From: UBA8919 sp041658185 | Lineage (GTDB): Bacteria; Elusimicrobiota; UBA8919 | Reading direction: 5' to 3' | NCBI GenBank assembly: GCA_041658185.1 | Contig: JBBAAR010000018.1 | Span: 1 to 31,688, forward strand | DNA: 31,688 bases | Part shown: positions 8,671 to 16,098 of the stretch, one piece after another | How positions within the stretch are numbered: the stretch's first letter is position 1 | Layout of the letters: every line of letters begins with the position of its first letter | Made by a program: the position numbers and the translations under genes | Notes under the pieces: generated by a model | The model's database searches: none | Told to the model about the DNA's origin: nothing | Seen by the model: only the letters and a program-made list of their open reading frames with translations

Positions 8671-8772
8671 TGAGAAGAAGAGAGTCTTGCATTTTTACTT
8701 CAAAATGATTACTGTCAAAAATGTTGGAATGTGGAGAAACCAGAATACCAGAACCGTCCCCGTAATATTTTT
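8671..8772. repeat. Array palindrome copy R2
   Basis: Diverged copy containing the family core TTTTTACTTCAAAATGATTA, then CTGTCAAA, GTTGGAATGTGGAGAAA and the tail AGAACCGTCCCCGTA. The left arm is replaced by, or has become, the 5' end of the 259-aa gene. Confidence 0.75.
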
Positions 8773-8785
8773 GAAGTTCTATCAG

Positions 8786-9277
8786 TTATGTATTGGCATC
8801 CTTTTCTGGAATTTCAATCAAACTCACATCTTTTGAGATACCACACTTCTCGCAAAAAACCGCTATCCCATCAGTTCGTTCAGGGACTGATATCCATTGA
8901 GGCGGTGTCCCTTCTCTTTTAGCATACTGAGGTGTCCAACATAGACTGAAATATTTATCTCCACAATGTATTGGCTCACCACAATCATTGCAATATGCAT
9001 GGATATTCTTTAATTCATCGGGTTCTTTTGTCAATGGACTCAACTCTGCTGTTAGTTTATCTATATCTTTTTTTTCCCCGCACTCTTTACAAAATGCAGC
9101 AATACCTGCGACTTCTTCCGGCACAATTGAATCTGTCGCCCCTGGATCAGAACCCCTTTCCATTGACTCATAACTCCAATCGAATGTGTAAAGTAGGTCG
9201 TTTTCACGAAATTCTTTACTGCAGTCACTACATAATCCAAAGATATCGTCTGGAAGATTAAGTTTTTTTTTATGCAT
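8786..9277 (-). CDS. Duplicated zinc-ribbon protein
   Basis: 163-aa cytoplasmic protein made of two tandem copies of one module. Each has a CxxC near its start (C16/C19 and C96/C99), an acidic aromatic stretch ending in GIAxFC, and a second CxxC (C63/C66 and C142/C145). Eight cysteines would bind two zinc ions. The internal repeat suggests gene-internal duplication. A G-rich ribosome site (AGGGGGGG) lies just before the ATG. Function unknown; zinc ribbons of this type usually mediate protein or nucleic-acid contacts. It is more GC-rich than the flanking repeats. Confidence 0.8.
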   Translation of the reverse strand: MHKKKLNLPDDIFGLCSDCSKEFRENDLLYTFDWSYESMERGSDPGATDSIVPEEVAGIAAFCKECGEKKDIDKLTAELSPLTKEPDELKNIHAYCNDCGEPIHCGDKYFSLCWTPQYAKREGTPPQWISVPERTDGIAVFCEKCGISKDVSLIEIPEKDANT

Positions 9278-9380
9278 ATTCCCCCCCCTAAAACCACACT
9301 TTTATATTTCATATTAAGTGGTGATTGAAATATTCACTTGTGATTTCTGATAAAAGTTGCAAAAATCAACATGCAAGAAC

Positions 9381-9523
9381 GAGACAAATAATTTTTTAAA
9401 ATTTTTTGTCTCTGATTATTCTTGTATGTAAAAGAGATAGTGGCATTTTTACTTCAAAATGATTACTATCAAATTCGTTCAAATATGGAGAAATCAAAGT
9501 ATCACAACCGTCCCCATACTTTA
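9381..9523. repeat. Array palindrome copy R3 with terminator-like hairpin
   Basis: Near-perfect hairpin GAGACAAATAATTTT / AATTTTTTGTCTC (9381-9412) next to a longer imperfect palindrome with arms GATTATTCTTGTATG (9414-9428) and AATATGGAGAAATC (9482-9495), core TTTTTACTTCAAAATGATTA and tail CACAACCGTCCCCATACTTT. This is the most complete copy and serves as reference for the family. Confidence 0.85.
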
Positions 9524-9534
9524 TCTGTTTTATT

Positions 9535-10005
9535 TTAAGGTTTTGGGACAAATTTATTAAAAACCATTTCAGATAATATTGGGAATAACAAGAATGTAAG
9601 TAATATAACAATGCCTCCAATAATAAGCGCTGGTAAAGACCTTTTATTTTGTAATATTTTTTTACCGAAATAACCAGAAGATAATCCAAATAAAATAAGA
9701 AAAGTGATAAAAAGTAAAAAAGATTTTACAGAATAACCTTTTGTCAAATTCTTTAATAATATAAAACCAATTTTATAAGAAAGGTAATAATAAATTACAA
9801 AAATCAACGAATAAAATCTTTTCTTAGTAGGATGTTTGGACACTTGTTGTTTTGGCTGAATTTCCTCTTGCATCACCGGTTCCTGTTTGCTTGCTATGAA
9901 ATTTTCTTTTGTTTCTACAAACCCATCAAACGTCTTGCCGCACCATTGACATTTTCCGAAATCATCGGGACTCAATTCTTTGCAATACGGGCATTGCTTG
10001 CTCAT
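9535..10005 (-). CDS. Zinc-ribbon membrane protein (paralog 1)
   Basis: 156 aa. An N-terminal zinc ribbon with C5/C8 and C19/C22 (CPYC and CQWC) is followed by a polar linker and about three hydrophobic segments (roughly residues 65-90, 92-115 and 122-148). The ribbon is the common DUF2116/zinc-ribbon_2 style placed ahead of membrane segments. Its ribbon, leader and upstream repeat are shared with the neighbouring gene at 10145, so the two are tandem duplicates whose membrane parts diverged. Function unknown. Confidence 0.8.
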   Translation of the reverse strand: MSKQCPYCKELSPDDFGKCQWCGKTFDGFVETKENFIASKQEPVMQEEIQPKQQVSKHPTKKRFYSLIFVIYYYLSYKIGFILLKNLTKGYSVKSFLLFITFLILFGLSSGYFGKKILQNKRSLPALIIGGIVILLTFLLFPILSEMVFNKFVPKP

Positions 10006-10033
10006 ATTAAAACTCCGTTATTTAATTTGTCAC

Positions 10034-10137
10034 CATGTAAAAGATAAGCTTGCAAAATTATTCCAAAATGATTACTACAAAAAACGTTGAAAAGTGGAGT
10101 AATCAAATCTCTGTACCGTCCCCCTTACATACTTTGT
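10034..10137. repeat. Array palindrome copy R4
   Basis: Contains TGTAAAAGATAAGCTTGCAA, then CCAAAATGATTACTAC, CGTTGAAAAGTGGAGTAATC and a tail TACCGTCCCC. The family core and right arm are clear, the left arm is degenerate. Confidence 0.75.
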
Positions 10138-10144
10138 TTTCGAT

Positions 10145-10540
10145 TCAGCCGACATACAATCCGAAAGTAACAACCAGCAGTCCGAGTCCTCCCACAATGA
10201 TGCCCAAAATACCGCCGATGCTTCGACGTCCAATAATGCCTAATGAAATTGCAAATATAAAAATCAATAGAAAGAACCACAGCGAGTTCCACCATTTTGC
10301 TTCTTTTGCAGTAAAACATACCACAAGCCATAGCCAACCTGAGATGGACAACATGATGCTACCGAGGCCGAATGTCTTTTTTTGCATAGTATCATCTGTT
10401 TTAGTAGCTATCGGATTCTTGGACTGAAGTGATTCTTCCGTTATGTTTGCAACCGGCTCGTCGAACCTTTTAGCGCACCACTGGCATTTTTCGAAATTAT
10501 CAGGACTCAGTTCTTTACAATGTGGACATTGGTTGCTCAT
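10145..10540 (-). CDS. Zinc-ribbon membrane protein (paralog 2)
   Basis: 131 aa with the same N-terminal ribbon as the gene at 9535 (C5/C8, C19/C22, shared CKELSPD and KCQWC), a linker, and three to four hydrophobic segments (about 58-75, 84-102, 108-131). The membrane part is rich in glycine (SLGIIGRRSIGGILGIIVGG) and unlike that of paralog 1. The duplicated leader before the ATG (AAACTCCGTTATTTAATTTG on the plus strand in both) shows that a ribbon-plus-leader unit was copied and joined to different membrane domains. Function unknown. Confidence 0.8.
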   Translation of the reverse strand: MSNQCPHCKELSPDNFEKCQWCAKRFDEPVANITEESLQSKNPIATKTDDTMQKKTFGLGSIMLSISGWLWLVVCFTAKEAKWWNSLWFFLLIFIFAISLGIIGRRSIGGILGIIVGGLGLLVVTFGLYVG

Positions 10541-10547
10541 AGTAAAA

Positions 10548-10650
10548 CTCCGTTATTTAATTTGTAACCATCTAAAAGATAAACTTGCAACTTTGTTTCA
10601 AATTTTTTATGGACGCTTTCTGTTGATTTATGGAGTAATCAGTTGATACG
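10548..10650. repeat. Array palindrome copy R5
   Basis: Diverged copy: CTAAAAGATAAACTTGCAA near the left, TATGGAGTAATCAG at the right. It shares its left 40 bases with copy R4 as part of the duplicated gene leader. The CCGTCCCC tail is missing. Confidence 0.55.
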
Positions 10651-10706
10651 ATTTATCTTACTTTAACAGCAAGTTCATTTTACAAAATTTACAAATTTTC
10701 GGATAT

Positions 10707-12155
10707 TCAACTTATTGAGCACCACCCCCGCACACAACGGAAACCCCAGCAGTAGAACCAGTCGCCGGGCTCGACCCTGAAGCGATATGCCGACCGACAG
10801 TTGTCAGCATCGTTGTGCCACCTGCCGCCGCGAAGAACACGGCGAGTGCCACTATCAGGTCCCTGCGGATTTTTATTTGGACTGGTTTCGTAATACTTAT
10901 ATCCATACCAGTCACTACACCACTCCCATACATTCCCGTGCATATCATACAAACCCCACTTGTTCGGCTTCTTCTCTCCTACGGGATGAGTTTTACTGTC
11001 AGAATTACTTCCATACCACGCATACTCCCCTAATTCACTCTCGCTGTCACCATAACAATAGTTTCCTGTTGAACCCGCTTTGCACGCCTTTTCCCATTCT
11101 GCCTCTGTAGGTAACCTTTTCCCTGCCCACTTGCAATACGCTTCTGCATCATTCCAACTCACATTGATTACAGGTCTATTTCCTCTGCCCCAACCTCTAT
11201 CATCCGGCTTTTTTCTACTTGTATCTTCACAGAATTTATCATACTGCTCAAATGTTACTTCGTATTTGTCAATATAATATGCGTCAAGATACACCTTGTG
11301 GGGTGGTTTTTCATCTGACTCACCTGAGTTCGAACCCATTATAAATTCACCGGCAGGAATTAAGACCATTCCTTTTACCGTTTCTATACCTTGCGAAGTA
11401 ATTGCTGATTTAATTAATTGTTCTTCAAGTTCTTTTTTATTAGTATCTTTTGTTGTTTTTTGGATAGCTTCATTTTTACCAATAATAAAATTTGTACCTA
11501 ATTTTGGTATTCCGATAGAAATATTCCCGATAATTGTATTCGCAAAATATCCGCTTTGAGATTCGATAAATTCTATTATTTCCTGCGTATGAGAATTAAA
11601 AAAATCATCTGGGATTTCATTGCGCGATTCGTTGTAAATGGCAATAATGCTTGTAAAAATAAACCCAAAAACGGTATTAAATGTACTCTCATACTTATAA
11701 TTAAATTCTAAAAAATTCTCCCAACTTATATTTGGTTCATTTTTTTGTTTATAACTTTCGAATTTACTTTTATGTCTTTCAAAAATATAGCTTGTATTAT
11801 CGCTAACTATTCTTTTTGCAATCTCTATTTGATTTTCCAAATTAATCGTAAATTCATCTACTTTTGGAAATTTCTTGTTATTTATAAAATATTTCAATTG
11901 TTCTTTATACCATTCCCTTAATATACTAAAATAACATACATTTCTTTTCAAGGCTTCTATATATTTTGCAGTATCTCCTTCTCTTTGTTTTTTTCTTAAT
12001 AATACTTGTTCTATTTCTTTTTCGCCATTAGGATTTAGATTTTTCTGCATGTTCATTATAATTCTACGTAAAAAGTTACTAGTTTCCATATTCATATAAT
12101 TTTCTTTTAAAACATCTTTCTTGTTATGTTTTGCTATTTCCGAGAGTAGCACCAC
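10707..12155 (-). CDS. FGE-sulfatase (C-type-lectin fold) domain protein, possible DGR target
   Basis: 482 aa. The N-terminal 240 residues are helical and unrecognised. From about residue 255 there is a formylglycine-generating-enzyme-like domain: MVLIPAGEFIMGS, PPHKVYLDAYYIDKYEV, PVINVSWNDAEAYCKW, GKRLPTEAEWEKAC, GLYDMHGNVWEWCSDW, RRVLRGGRW and GFRCVRG. This fold occurs in sulfatase modification but very often in binding proteins. The last 40 codons become abruptly GC-rich and many exposed positions use NNC codons, as in targets of diversity-generating retroelements (see findings). The GTG at 12155 is poorly placed relative to a ribosome site; the ATG at 12095 is an alternative start. No signal peptide is seen. 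Confidence 0.85.
   Translation of the reverse strand: MVLLSEIAKHNKKDVLKENYMNMETSNFLRRIIMNMQKNLNPNGEKEIEQVLLRKKQREGDTAKYIEALKRNVCYFSILREWYKEQLKYFINNKKFPKVDEFTINLENQIEIAKRIVSDNTSYIFERHKSKFESYKQKNEPNISWENFLEFNYKYESTFNTVFGFIFTSIIAIYNESRNEIPDDFFNSHTQEIIEFIESQSGYFANTIIGNISIGIPKLGTNFIIGKNEAIQKTTKDTNKKELEEQLIKSAITSQGIETVKGMVLIPAGEFIMGSNSGESDEKPPHKVYLDAYYIDKYEVTFEQYDKFCEDTSRKKPDDRGWGRGNRPVINVSWNDAEAYCKWAGKRLPTEAEWEKACKAGSTGNYCYGDSESELGEYAWYGSNSDSKTHPVGEKKPNKWGLYDMHGNVWEWCSDWYGYKYYETSPNKNPQGPDSGTRRVLRGGRWHNDADNCRSAYRFRVEPGDWFYCWGFRCVRGWCSIS
10731..10850 (-). other. Candidate DGR variable region at the 3' end of the FGE-domain gene
   Basis: The 120 bases count to 62% G+C against strongly AT-rich surroundings. 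Positions that are asparagine-rich in related C-type-lectin tails are here encoded by CAC, TTC, GTC, GGC, GAC, TTC, TAC and TGC: all end in C, as expected if AAC template codons were mutated at adenines. No template repeat or reverse transcriptase is present in the window. Confidence 0.4.
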
Positions 12156-12186
12156 TCCGCAAAATCAAAACTTTACTGAAAAACTT

Positions 12187-12236
12187 GAGTAATCATCGCA
12201 AAACTAAAATACAAACTTTATTGCGACTGACCCCGC
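12187..12236. repeat. Array repeat copy R6 (second subtype)
   Basis: GAGTAATCATCGCAAAACTA followed by AAATACAAACTTTATTGCGA and CTGACCCCGC matches the stretch at 21064-21111 (GAGTAAACATGCAAAAATAT, ATTTATTGCAACAGCCCTGC) rather than the R3-type core. It contains a short TTGCGA/TCGCAA inverted repeat and precedes the FGE-domain gene. Confidence 0.55.
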
Positions 12237-12244
12237 AACCAATA

Positions 12245-12463
12245 TTAATTATACTTTATAGCATTTCCTATATGCTCTACTAACCGCCACAATAAATCAT
12301 CTTCTTCTGGCGCAAGCATTTTTAGGGTGTAGTAAGTCCAGACAAGGTCTTTTAACGGCGGTTTTATTTTCCCCGATAAAATATATTCTACTTTACGGAG
12401 AGTTAGCGCTACCGGAATAATGCTTGGATCAATATCTACTTTTAGTTTAGTGGTGGATTTCAT
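12245..12463 (-). CDS. Hypothetical protein, 72 aa
   Basis: Small soluble protein, not recognised; basic N-terminus (MKSTTKLKVDIDPSIIPVAL) and an acidic/aromatic C-terminal half (WTYYTLKMLAPEEDDLLWRL). Its start overlaps the end of the 59-aa gene upstream by 17 bases in another frame, so the two are translationally coupled and belong to one three-gene unit that begins with the winged-helix gene at 12839. Confidence 0.65.
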   Translation of the reverse strand: MKSTTKLKVDIDPSIIPVALTLRKVEYILSGKIKPPLKDLVWTYYTLKMLAPEEDDLLWRLVEHIGNAIKYN

Positions 12464-12626
12464 TGGATTTCTTTAACTTCTGTTTACTATTAACTATCTC
12501 TGTTAATACTTCTTCTTCCGTGATAAGACCTTTCTTAATCAAGACCTTGATTAAAGCATCCTGTGTGTACATTAGAGTTACGAGCAGGTCTTCTGTTGAT
12601 GCGGGTTTTTGTTTTTTATCTGGCAT
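12447..12626 (-). CDS. Small helical protein, 59 aa
   Basis: ATG at 12624-12626 with an AGGT site eight bases upstream, stop at 12447-12449. The protein begins MPDKKQKPASTEDLLVTLMY and continues with a helical hairpin containing ALIKVLIKKGLITEEEVLTE and a basic tail. The KKGLITEEE pattern is common in short oligomerisation hairpins (SHOCT-like). It sits 12 bases after the winged-helix gene and overlaps the next gene by 17 bases, which supports it as real in spite of its size. Confidence 0.7.
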   Translation of the reverse strand: MPDKKQKPASTEDLLVTLMYTQDALIKVLIKKGLITEEEVLTEIVNSKQKLKKSNEIHH

Positions 12627-12638
12627 AGTTTTACCTGT

Positions 12639-12839
12639 TTATTTTTTCAGAGAGATTTTGTAACCTTTTGCATATTCAATAACATTTATCTTTCCTTCGC
12701 GGCCGAGCCACCCGATTCCCATATAAAGAACGGTATTAGTAACACCTAGTGCAGATTTGAGTTTCAGTGCCGTTACTTCGCCGTTTTTGTCAAGATATTT
12801 CCAGATCTGCCCGGCGGTAATTCCGATTTCGCTCAGCAT
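12639..12839 (-). CDS. Winged helix-turn-helix protein (DUF2582-like)
   Basis: 66 aa, one domain. The sequence GITAGQIWKYLDKNGEVTAL followed by KLKSALGV, LYMGIGWLGREGKI and a terminal beta-wing fits the DUF2582 winged-helix family. These small proteins are thought to bind DNA, but their targets are unknown. The ATG at 12839 has an excellent GGAGGT site seven bases upstream. It is first in a three-gene unit (winged helix, 59 aa, 72 aa) and may regulate that unit; this is inference. Confidence 0.8.
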   Translation of the reverse strand: MLSEIGITAGQIWKYLDKNGEVTALKLKSALGVTNTVLYMGIGWLGREGKINVIEYAKGYKISLKK

Positions 12840-12969
12840 AAAAATTACCTCCTATACTTTTGGCAGCATATTATTACTATTTATCTCCAATTCTCACTGC
12901 CTTGTTAGCATTCATGTAAAATTGGAAAAACCGGCTAAAAAATTTCTAAATCGTACTCCCCCAAAATGA

Positions 12970-13260
12970 TTACCGAACCTTATTAGGAGTAATCGTCTTT
13001 AATATTTTATCTTTTTGTTTTTCAACTTTTTCCATTTGTTCTTTGACTTTGACACTTTCCGTTTTGTATATTTTTTCCAATCCAAGCTTCAACGGCTTTC
13101 TGCCTATATGCGGTAATAAAATATAATTTATTAAGATAACAATGAGTGTGGCAATTATAACCCAGATAACCGATTTTAATAAGATGCCAATTATTTTTAT
13201 TGACACAAAAACAAGCACCGCGAGCAATAATATAATCAAAATGGTAAAAATAATCTTCAT
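12970..13260 (-). CDS. Small membrane protein with coiled-coil tail
   Basis: 96 aa with two hydrophobic segments (about 3-27 and 31-50) followed by a charged helical tail (VKVKEQMEKVEKQKDKILK) likely to form a cytoplasmic coiled coil. Function unknown. Its ATG overlaps the stop of the upstream zinc-finger gene by four bases (ATGA), so the two are translationally coupled. The stop lies inside a weak GATTAC/GTAATC inverted repeat (12967-12993). Confidence 0.7.
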   Translation of the reverse strand: MKIIFTILIILLLAVLVFVSIKIIGILLKSVIWVIIATLIVILINYILLPHIGRKPLKLGLEKIYKTESVKVKEQMEKVEKQKDKILKTITPNKVR

Positions 13261-13712
13261 TTGTTTGCTTTGTTGGGTAACCTATAGTATCCTCTTTTCT
13301 TGGCTTGCTGAAGTAAGTCTTGAAACAAATGACTATCCATGAATGGTGCCCATTGCCCGTATTTTTTAATCAATTTTTTCCCTTTTGTAACAAGATGCCA
13401 ATATGGAAGCCATACCGCATTTTCCTTGCCGTGCCTTTTTACAATCACAAGAAATGGGTAAAAGCAAACCTTTCTGTTTTTCCCATCTCGCCAGTGTTGT
13501 ATTCTTCCAGGAGTGAAGCAGTCTAAAACCGTACACTCAGAATTTGTTGCACCGAGTCCAAAATCAAATTTTAGCCGAAGAGATTCATATGGTGTGTTAC
13601 ATCGCCGACACTTTACTGATTCACCACGAGCATTTTTCAGTAATGCATCAAAAAGGCTGCCAGCATTATTTGGAGGACATTTCTTGCAGATATATTGACG
13701 AATTGTCGCCAT
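13257..13712 (-). CDS. Zinc-finger protein, 151 aa
   Basis: Soluble basic protein with an N-terminal four-cysteine site (C9, C12, C35, C38) and a C-terminal part rich in aromatic and basic residues (WLPYWHLVTKGKKLIKKYG). Not assigned to a family. A clear AAGGAAA site precedes the ATG at 13712. It is coupled by a four-base overlap to the small membrane protein that follows; together they may form a soluble sensor and a membrane partner, but this is a guess from position only. Confidence 0.7.
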   Translation of the reverse strand: MATIRQYICKKCPPNNAGSLFDALLKNARGESVKCRRCNTPYESLRLKFDFGLGATNSECTVLDCFTPGRIQHWRDGKNRKVCFYPFLVIVKRHGKENAVWLPYWHLVTKGKKLIKKYGQWAPFMDSHLFQDLLQQAKKRGYYRLPNKANK

Positions 13713-13726
13713 CTATTTCCTTTATT

Positions 13727-13771
13727 CAAAAGTTAGAGAAATCAAAGTATCAGAATCGTCCCCATACTTTT
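13727..13771. repeat. Array palindrome copy R8 (right arm and tail only)
   Basis: AAAGTTAGAGAAATCAAAG then TATCAGAATCGTCCCCATAC is close to the right end of copy R3. The core and left arm are absent. It lies between the zinc-finger gene and the cyclase-like gene. Confidence 0.7.
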
Positions 13772-13778
13772 TCATACT

Positions 13779-14462
13779 TTAATGATAATCACCTTTAAGT
13801 GCTTTAAGCATTCCTGCATATTTCAAGTTGTAAGCATCTTTATAATCTCGCTCGAATCTTTCGATTTCACTAGGATCGTTAACCATCCAGTAATAATAGT
13901 AATGTTTGTTATCGCCTTTTCTCTTCCTAATCATTCTGAATATTTCATTATCTTGGCTCTGTTCAATGGTTCTGATTATATTATTTGGAAGATTCTTTTT
14001 TACTATGCGACATTGTCCATGCTGGATTTTTGGTTTTCCATTTTCATTATCTAAAAAAGCAGAGACATATGCGTTACCATAGATTGGATTTTTCTCAATC
14101 CCCTCGAATTCTATTCTCTCCTGATACCTGAATTTCCCGTAGGCAATTGAGGTGGTTAGCATAAAATCGTTTTCTCTCATTTTTTCGTTGATATTTTTTA
14201 TCATCAGCAATAGCGATTTTATACTTTCTGAAGTACTCGTAATAGTTTGATTATTTCTCCTAACGAACAACACACCACTATCAGAAATAAATATCCCTTC
14301 AACTCTACATTCACTATTCTGGTTTCTTAAAATTTCATATCCAGACTGATATAATCTATTCAGAGCTTTCCAAGCATTCTCTTCATTTCGCATTAATTCT
14401 TTAAATCCAGAAATGTCTAGGAATGCAACAAGGGTATCTCCATCATAGTTATTTATTGGCAT
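13779..14462 (-). CDS. Nucleotide-cyclase-fold protein (class III / PycC-like)
   Basis: 227 aa. LVAFLDISGFKELM (Asp16) and GIFISDSGVLFV (Asp61) place two aspartates where class III nucleotidyl cyclases bind metals, and SIAYGKFRYQ followed by IYGNAYVSAF matches the later core strand and helix of the fold. The overall layout (LDIxGFK, ISDS, G(A/S)IAYGK, GxAxVxAF) is that of stand-alone cyclases, including the pyrimidine cyclases of Pycsar phage defence. The ATG at 14462 is chosen because GGAGG lies eight bases upstream; the further GTG at 14471 overlaps that site. No effector with a cyclic-nucleotide-binding domain is adjacent. Substrate cannot be told from the sequence. Confidence 0.6.
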   Translation of the reverse strand: MPINNYDGDTLVAFLDISGFKELMRNEENAWKALNRLYQSGYEILRNQNSECRVEGIFISDSGVLFVRRNNQTITSTSESIKSLLLMIKNINEKMRENDFMLTTSIAYGKFRYQERIEFEGIEKNPIYGNAYVSAFLDNENGKPKIQHGQCRIVKKNLPNNIIRTIEQSQDNEIFRMIRKRKGDNKHYYYYWMVNDPSEIERFERDYKDAYNLKYAGMLKALKGDYH

Positions 14463-14500
14463 TTTATACACCTCCTACGACGCCGTTTGATCCCCTGTTA

Positions 14501-15073
14501 TCATTTGAGAAAAGACCGCTTACTCGAGAACCATTTTGCCAATCCGAACGACACAATCCAAGTCATCAAATCAAGAGGAACGATTCCCCTAAAGATGACG
14601 CCCAACCCATCCAAAATGATTACTATCCAAACAAGCTTTATGGCAACAATCCGTTTTTTCACTATTGCCAGACCCGTCGCGAGAAAAAGAAGCCCTTGAC
14701 CTATGGAAGAAACTAATCCAATCTTCCGAGTTGCCCACAACGAAGGGGACGGAGTTATGTCAAAACCTGTGACTAATGTCCGGATTCCCGAAAGAAGCAG
14801 ATAAATAGCGGCCGCAATGAACAACCAACCATAGGCAAGTGCCCATTTGTAAGAAGAGCGGTGGTATTCCATCTTTGCCACGACGTCGTTTAGAGTGTCT
14901 TGCTGAGGCTGGCCGGAGGGAGTGGCTCCTGGCGGAGGACAGTTCTCGTTGGATTGCTGCGAATGTTCTTGTGATTTTTCATCTGTCGGCATTTCTTTTT
15001 CAAATGGTTCACCACATTTGAAACAAAATTTGGCATCATCAGGATTTTCCGCTTTACATTTTAGACAAATCAT
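14501..15073 (-). CDS. Zinc-ribbon membrane protein, 190 aa
   Basis: N-terminal zinc ribbon with C3/C6 and C17/C20 (CLKC, CFKC), a Pro/Gln/Ser-rich linker (about 25-65) and three to four membrane segments (about 77-98, 113-135, 140-160, 165-182). Same architecture as the genes at 9535 and 10145 but with a different ribbon and membrane part. A GGAGGT site lies five bases before the ATG. Function unknown; such proteins are often small membrane sensors or assembly factors. Confidence 0.75.
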   Translation of the reverse strand: MICLKCKAENPDDAKFCFKCGEPFEKEMPTDEKSQEHSQQSNENCPPPGATPSGQPQQDTLNDVVAKMEYHRSSYKWALAYGWLFIAAAIYLLLSGIRTLVTGFDITPSPSLWATRKIGLVSSIGQGLLFLATGLAIVKKRIVAIKLVWIVIILDGLGVIFRGIVPLDLMTWIVSFGLAKWFSSKRSFLK

Positions 15074-15121
15074 AAAACCTCCAATTATAAGAATTAGAGA
15101 ATTAGGGACGCCCCACTTTTT

Positions 15122-16066
15122 CTATTTTTTTTCTTCTATCATTTTTTTAATCTGTTTGATATTATCTAAAACACTCATTTCGTTTGGGTATCCAGCAGAT
15201 TTAACAATTTCTTTACCTAATTTAGTTTCAGAAAGCAATATTCCTTGTTCATAGGTGGTTAGTTGGTTTTTGGGCTTAGATTTTATTCGGTTATAAGTAG
15301 TAATAGCAATATCAATATATCTTAATGCTTCGCTATTGTCTTTTTTTAGATGATATCCTATTGCCAATGATGTCATAGTAGCTATATCCTGGGGATAAAT
15401 TTTCAATGCTAATTTAAGACTTTCTATTGCCAAATCTGTTTGTCCAGAATAACCCATTGCATTAGCAAAACTTGTAAGCGTTGTAGCAAAACAACTTAAA
15501 GCAAAATCTGTGTCGGGTTCATTTTTAAAATTGAGAAAGTTCTTATCTAAATCATATTTTTTAGATAAGTCAACCAAATAGTTTAATTCCTCTGCGGTCA
15601 ATCTGTTGAGTAATTCTTTGGATATTTCGTTTGGAAATTCTTTAAGAAAAAGGTTAACCTTATTTATAGTTGATGCTTTTTCCTTTTTAGTATCAATAAC
15701 ATAATCTTTCGGCGTAATAGTAAAATCTTTTTTGCTATAGATTTTAAAAATATAAATAAATATTATTACTATAATAATAGGAAGCGATATAAATTTTGGC
15801 AAAAACAACCATAAGCCAACAAAAAGCACGAATGCTTTTAAAATTATATTTAAATTTGATAAAGACAGAATTATAATTCCACCCAATATACAAAGTCTCC
15901 ATAAGAAAATTACAAATATTTTTAACAAGGGATATTTTACAAATATTATGGGTGTGGCCCAAAGATTCTGTCTATCAGTGATTGGGTCAACACCTTTGGA
16001 AGTAAATCGCTTTAATATTATTCCTAAAAATAGGATTATAAAACCAATAATTATTTTAGAATTCAT
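15122..16066 (-). CDS. Membrane-anchored TPR-like protein, 314 aa
   Basis: The N-terminal 120 residues hold about four hydrophobic segments (4-18, 36-58, 60-84, 88-110). The C-terminal part is helical and contains TPR-like repeats, the clearest being QTDLAIESLKLALKIYPQDI with the following YHLKKDNSEALRYIDIAITT. Probably an inner-membrane protein with a soluble protein-binding domain. The ribosome site before the ATG is weak. Function unknown. Confidence 0.7.
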   Translation of the reverse strand: MNSKIIIGFIILFLGIILKRFTSKGVDPITDRQNLWATPIIFVKYPLLKIFVIFLWRLCILGGIIILSLSNLNIILKAFVLFVGLWLFLPKFISLPIIIVIIFIYIFKIYSKKDFTITPKDYVIDTKKEKASTINKVNLFLKEFPNEISKELLNRLTAEELNYLVDLSKKYDLDKNFLNFKNEPDTDFALSCFATTLTSFANAMGYSGQTDLAIESLKLALKIYPQDIATMTSLAIGYHLKKDNSEALRYIDIAITTYNRIKSKPKNQLTTYEQGILLSETKLGKEIVKSAGYPNEMSVLDNIKQIKKMIEEKK

Positions 16067-16098
16067 ATATATCTCACTATTAATTGTAATTTAACCAA

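Noticed and set aside
10712..10948. Alternative frame across the GC-rich end of the FGE-domain gene
   Set aside because: It arises from the GC-rich composition and lacks a start signal; the FGE frame shows conserved motifs to its last codons.
12463..12663. Plus-strand open frame of 66 codons
   Set aside because: The minus strand here carries the 59-aa gene with ribosome site and coupled neighbours; the plus frame is its shadow.
12961..12993. Further array repeat copy near the end of the small membrane protein gene
   Set aside because: Only CAAAATGATTAC and a GATTAC/GTAATC inverted pair match, within coding sequence; too short to claim.
5686..14462. Complete Pycsar system (cyclase plus TIR effector)
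   Set aside because: The cyclase-like and TIR-like genes are 7 kb apart in different units, and the TIR-like protein has a winged helix rather than a cyclic-nucleotide-binding domain.
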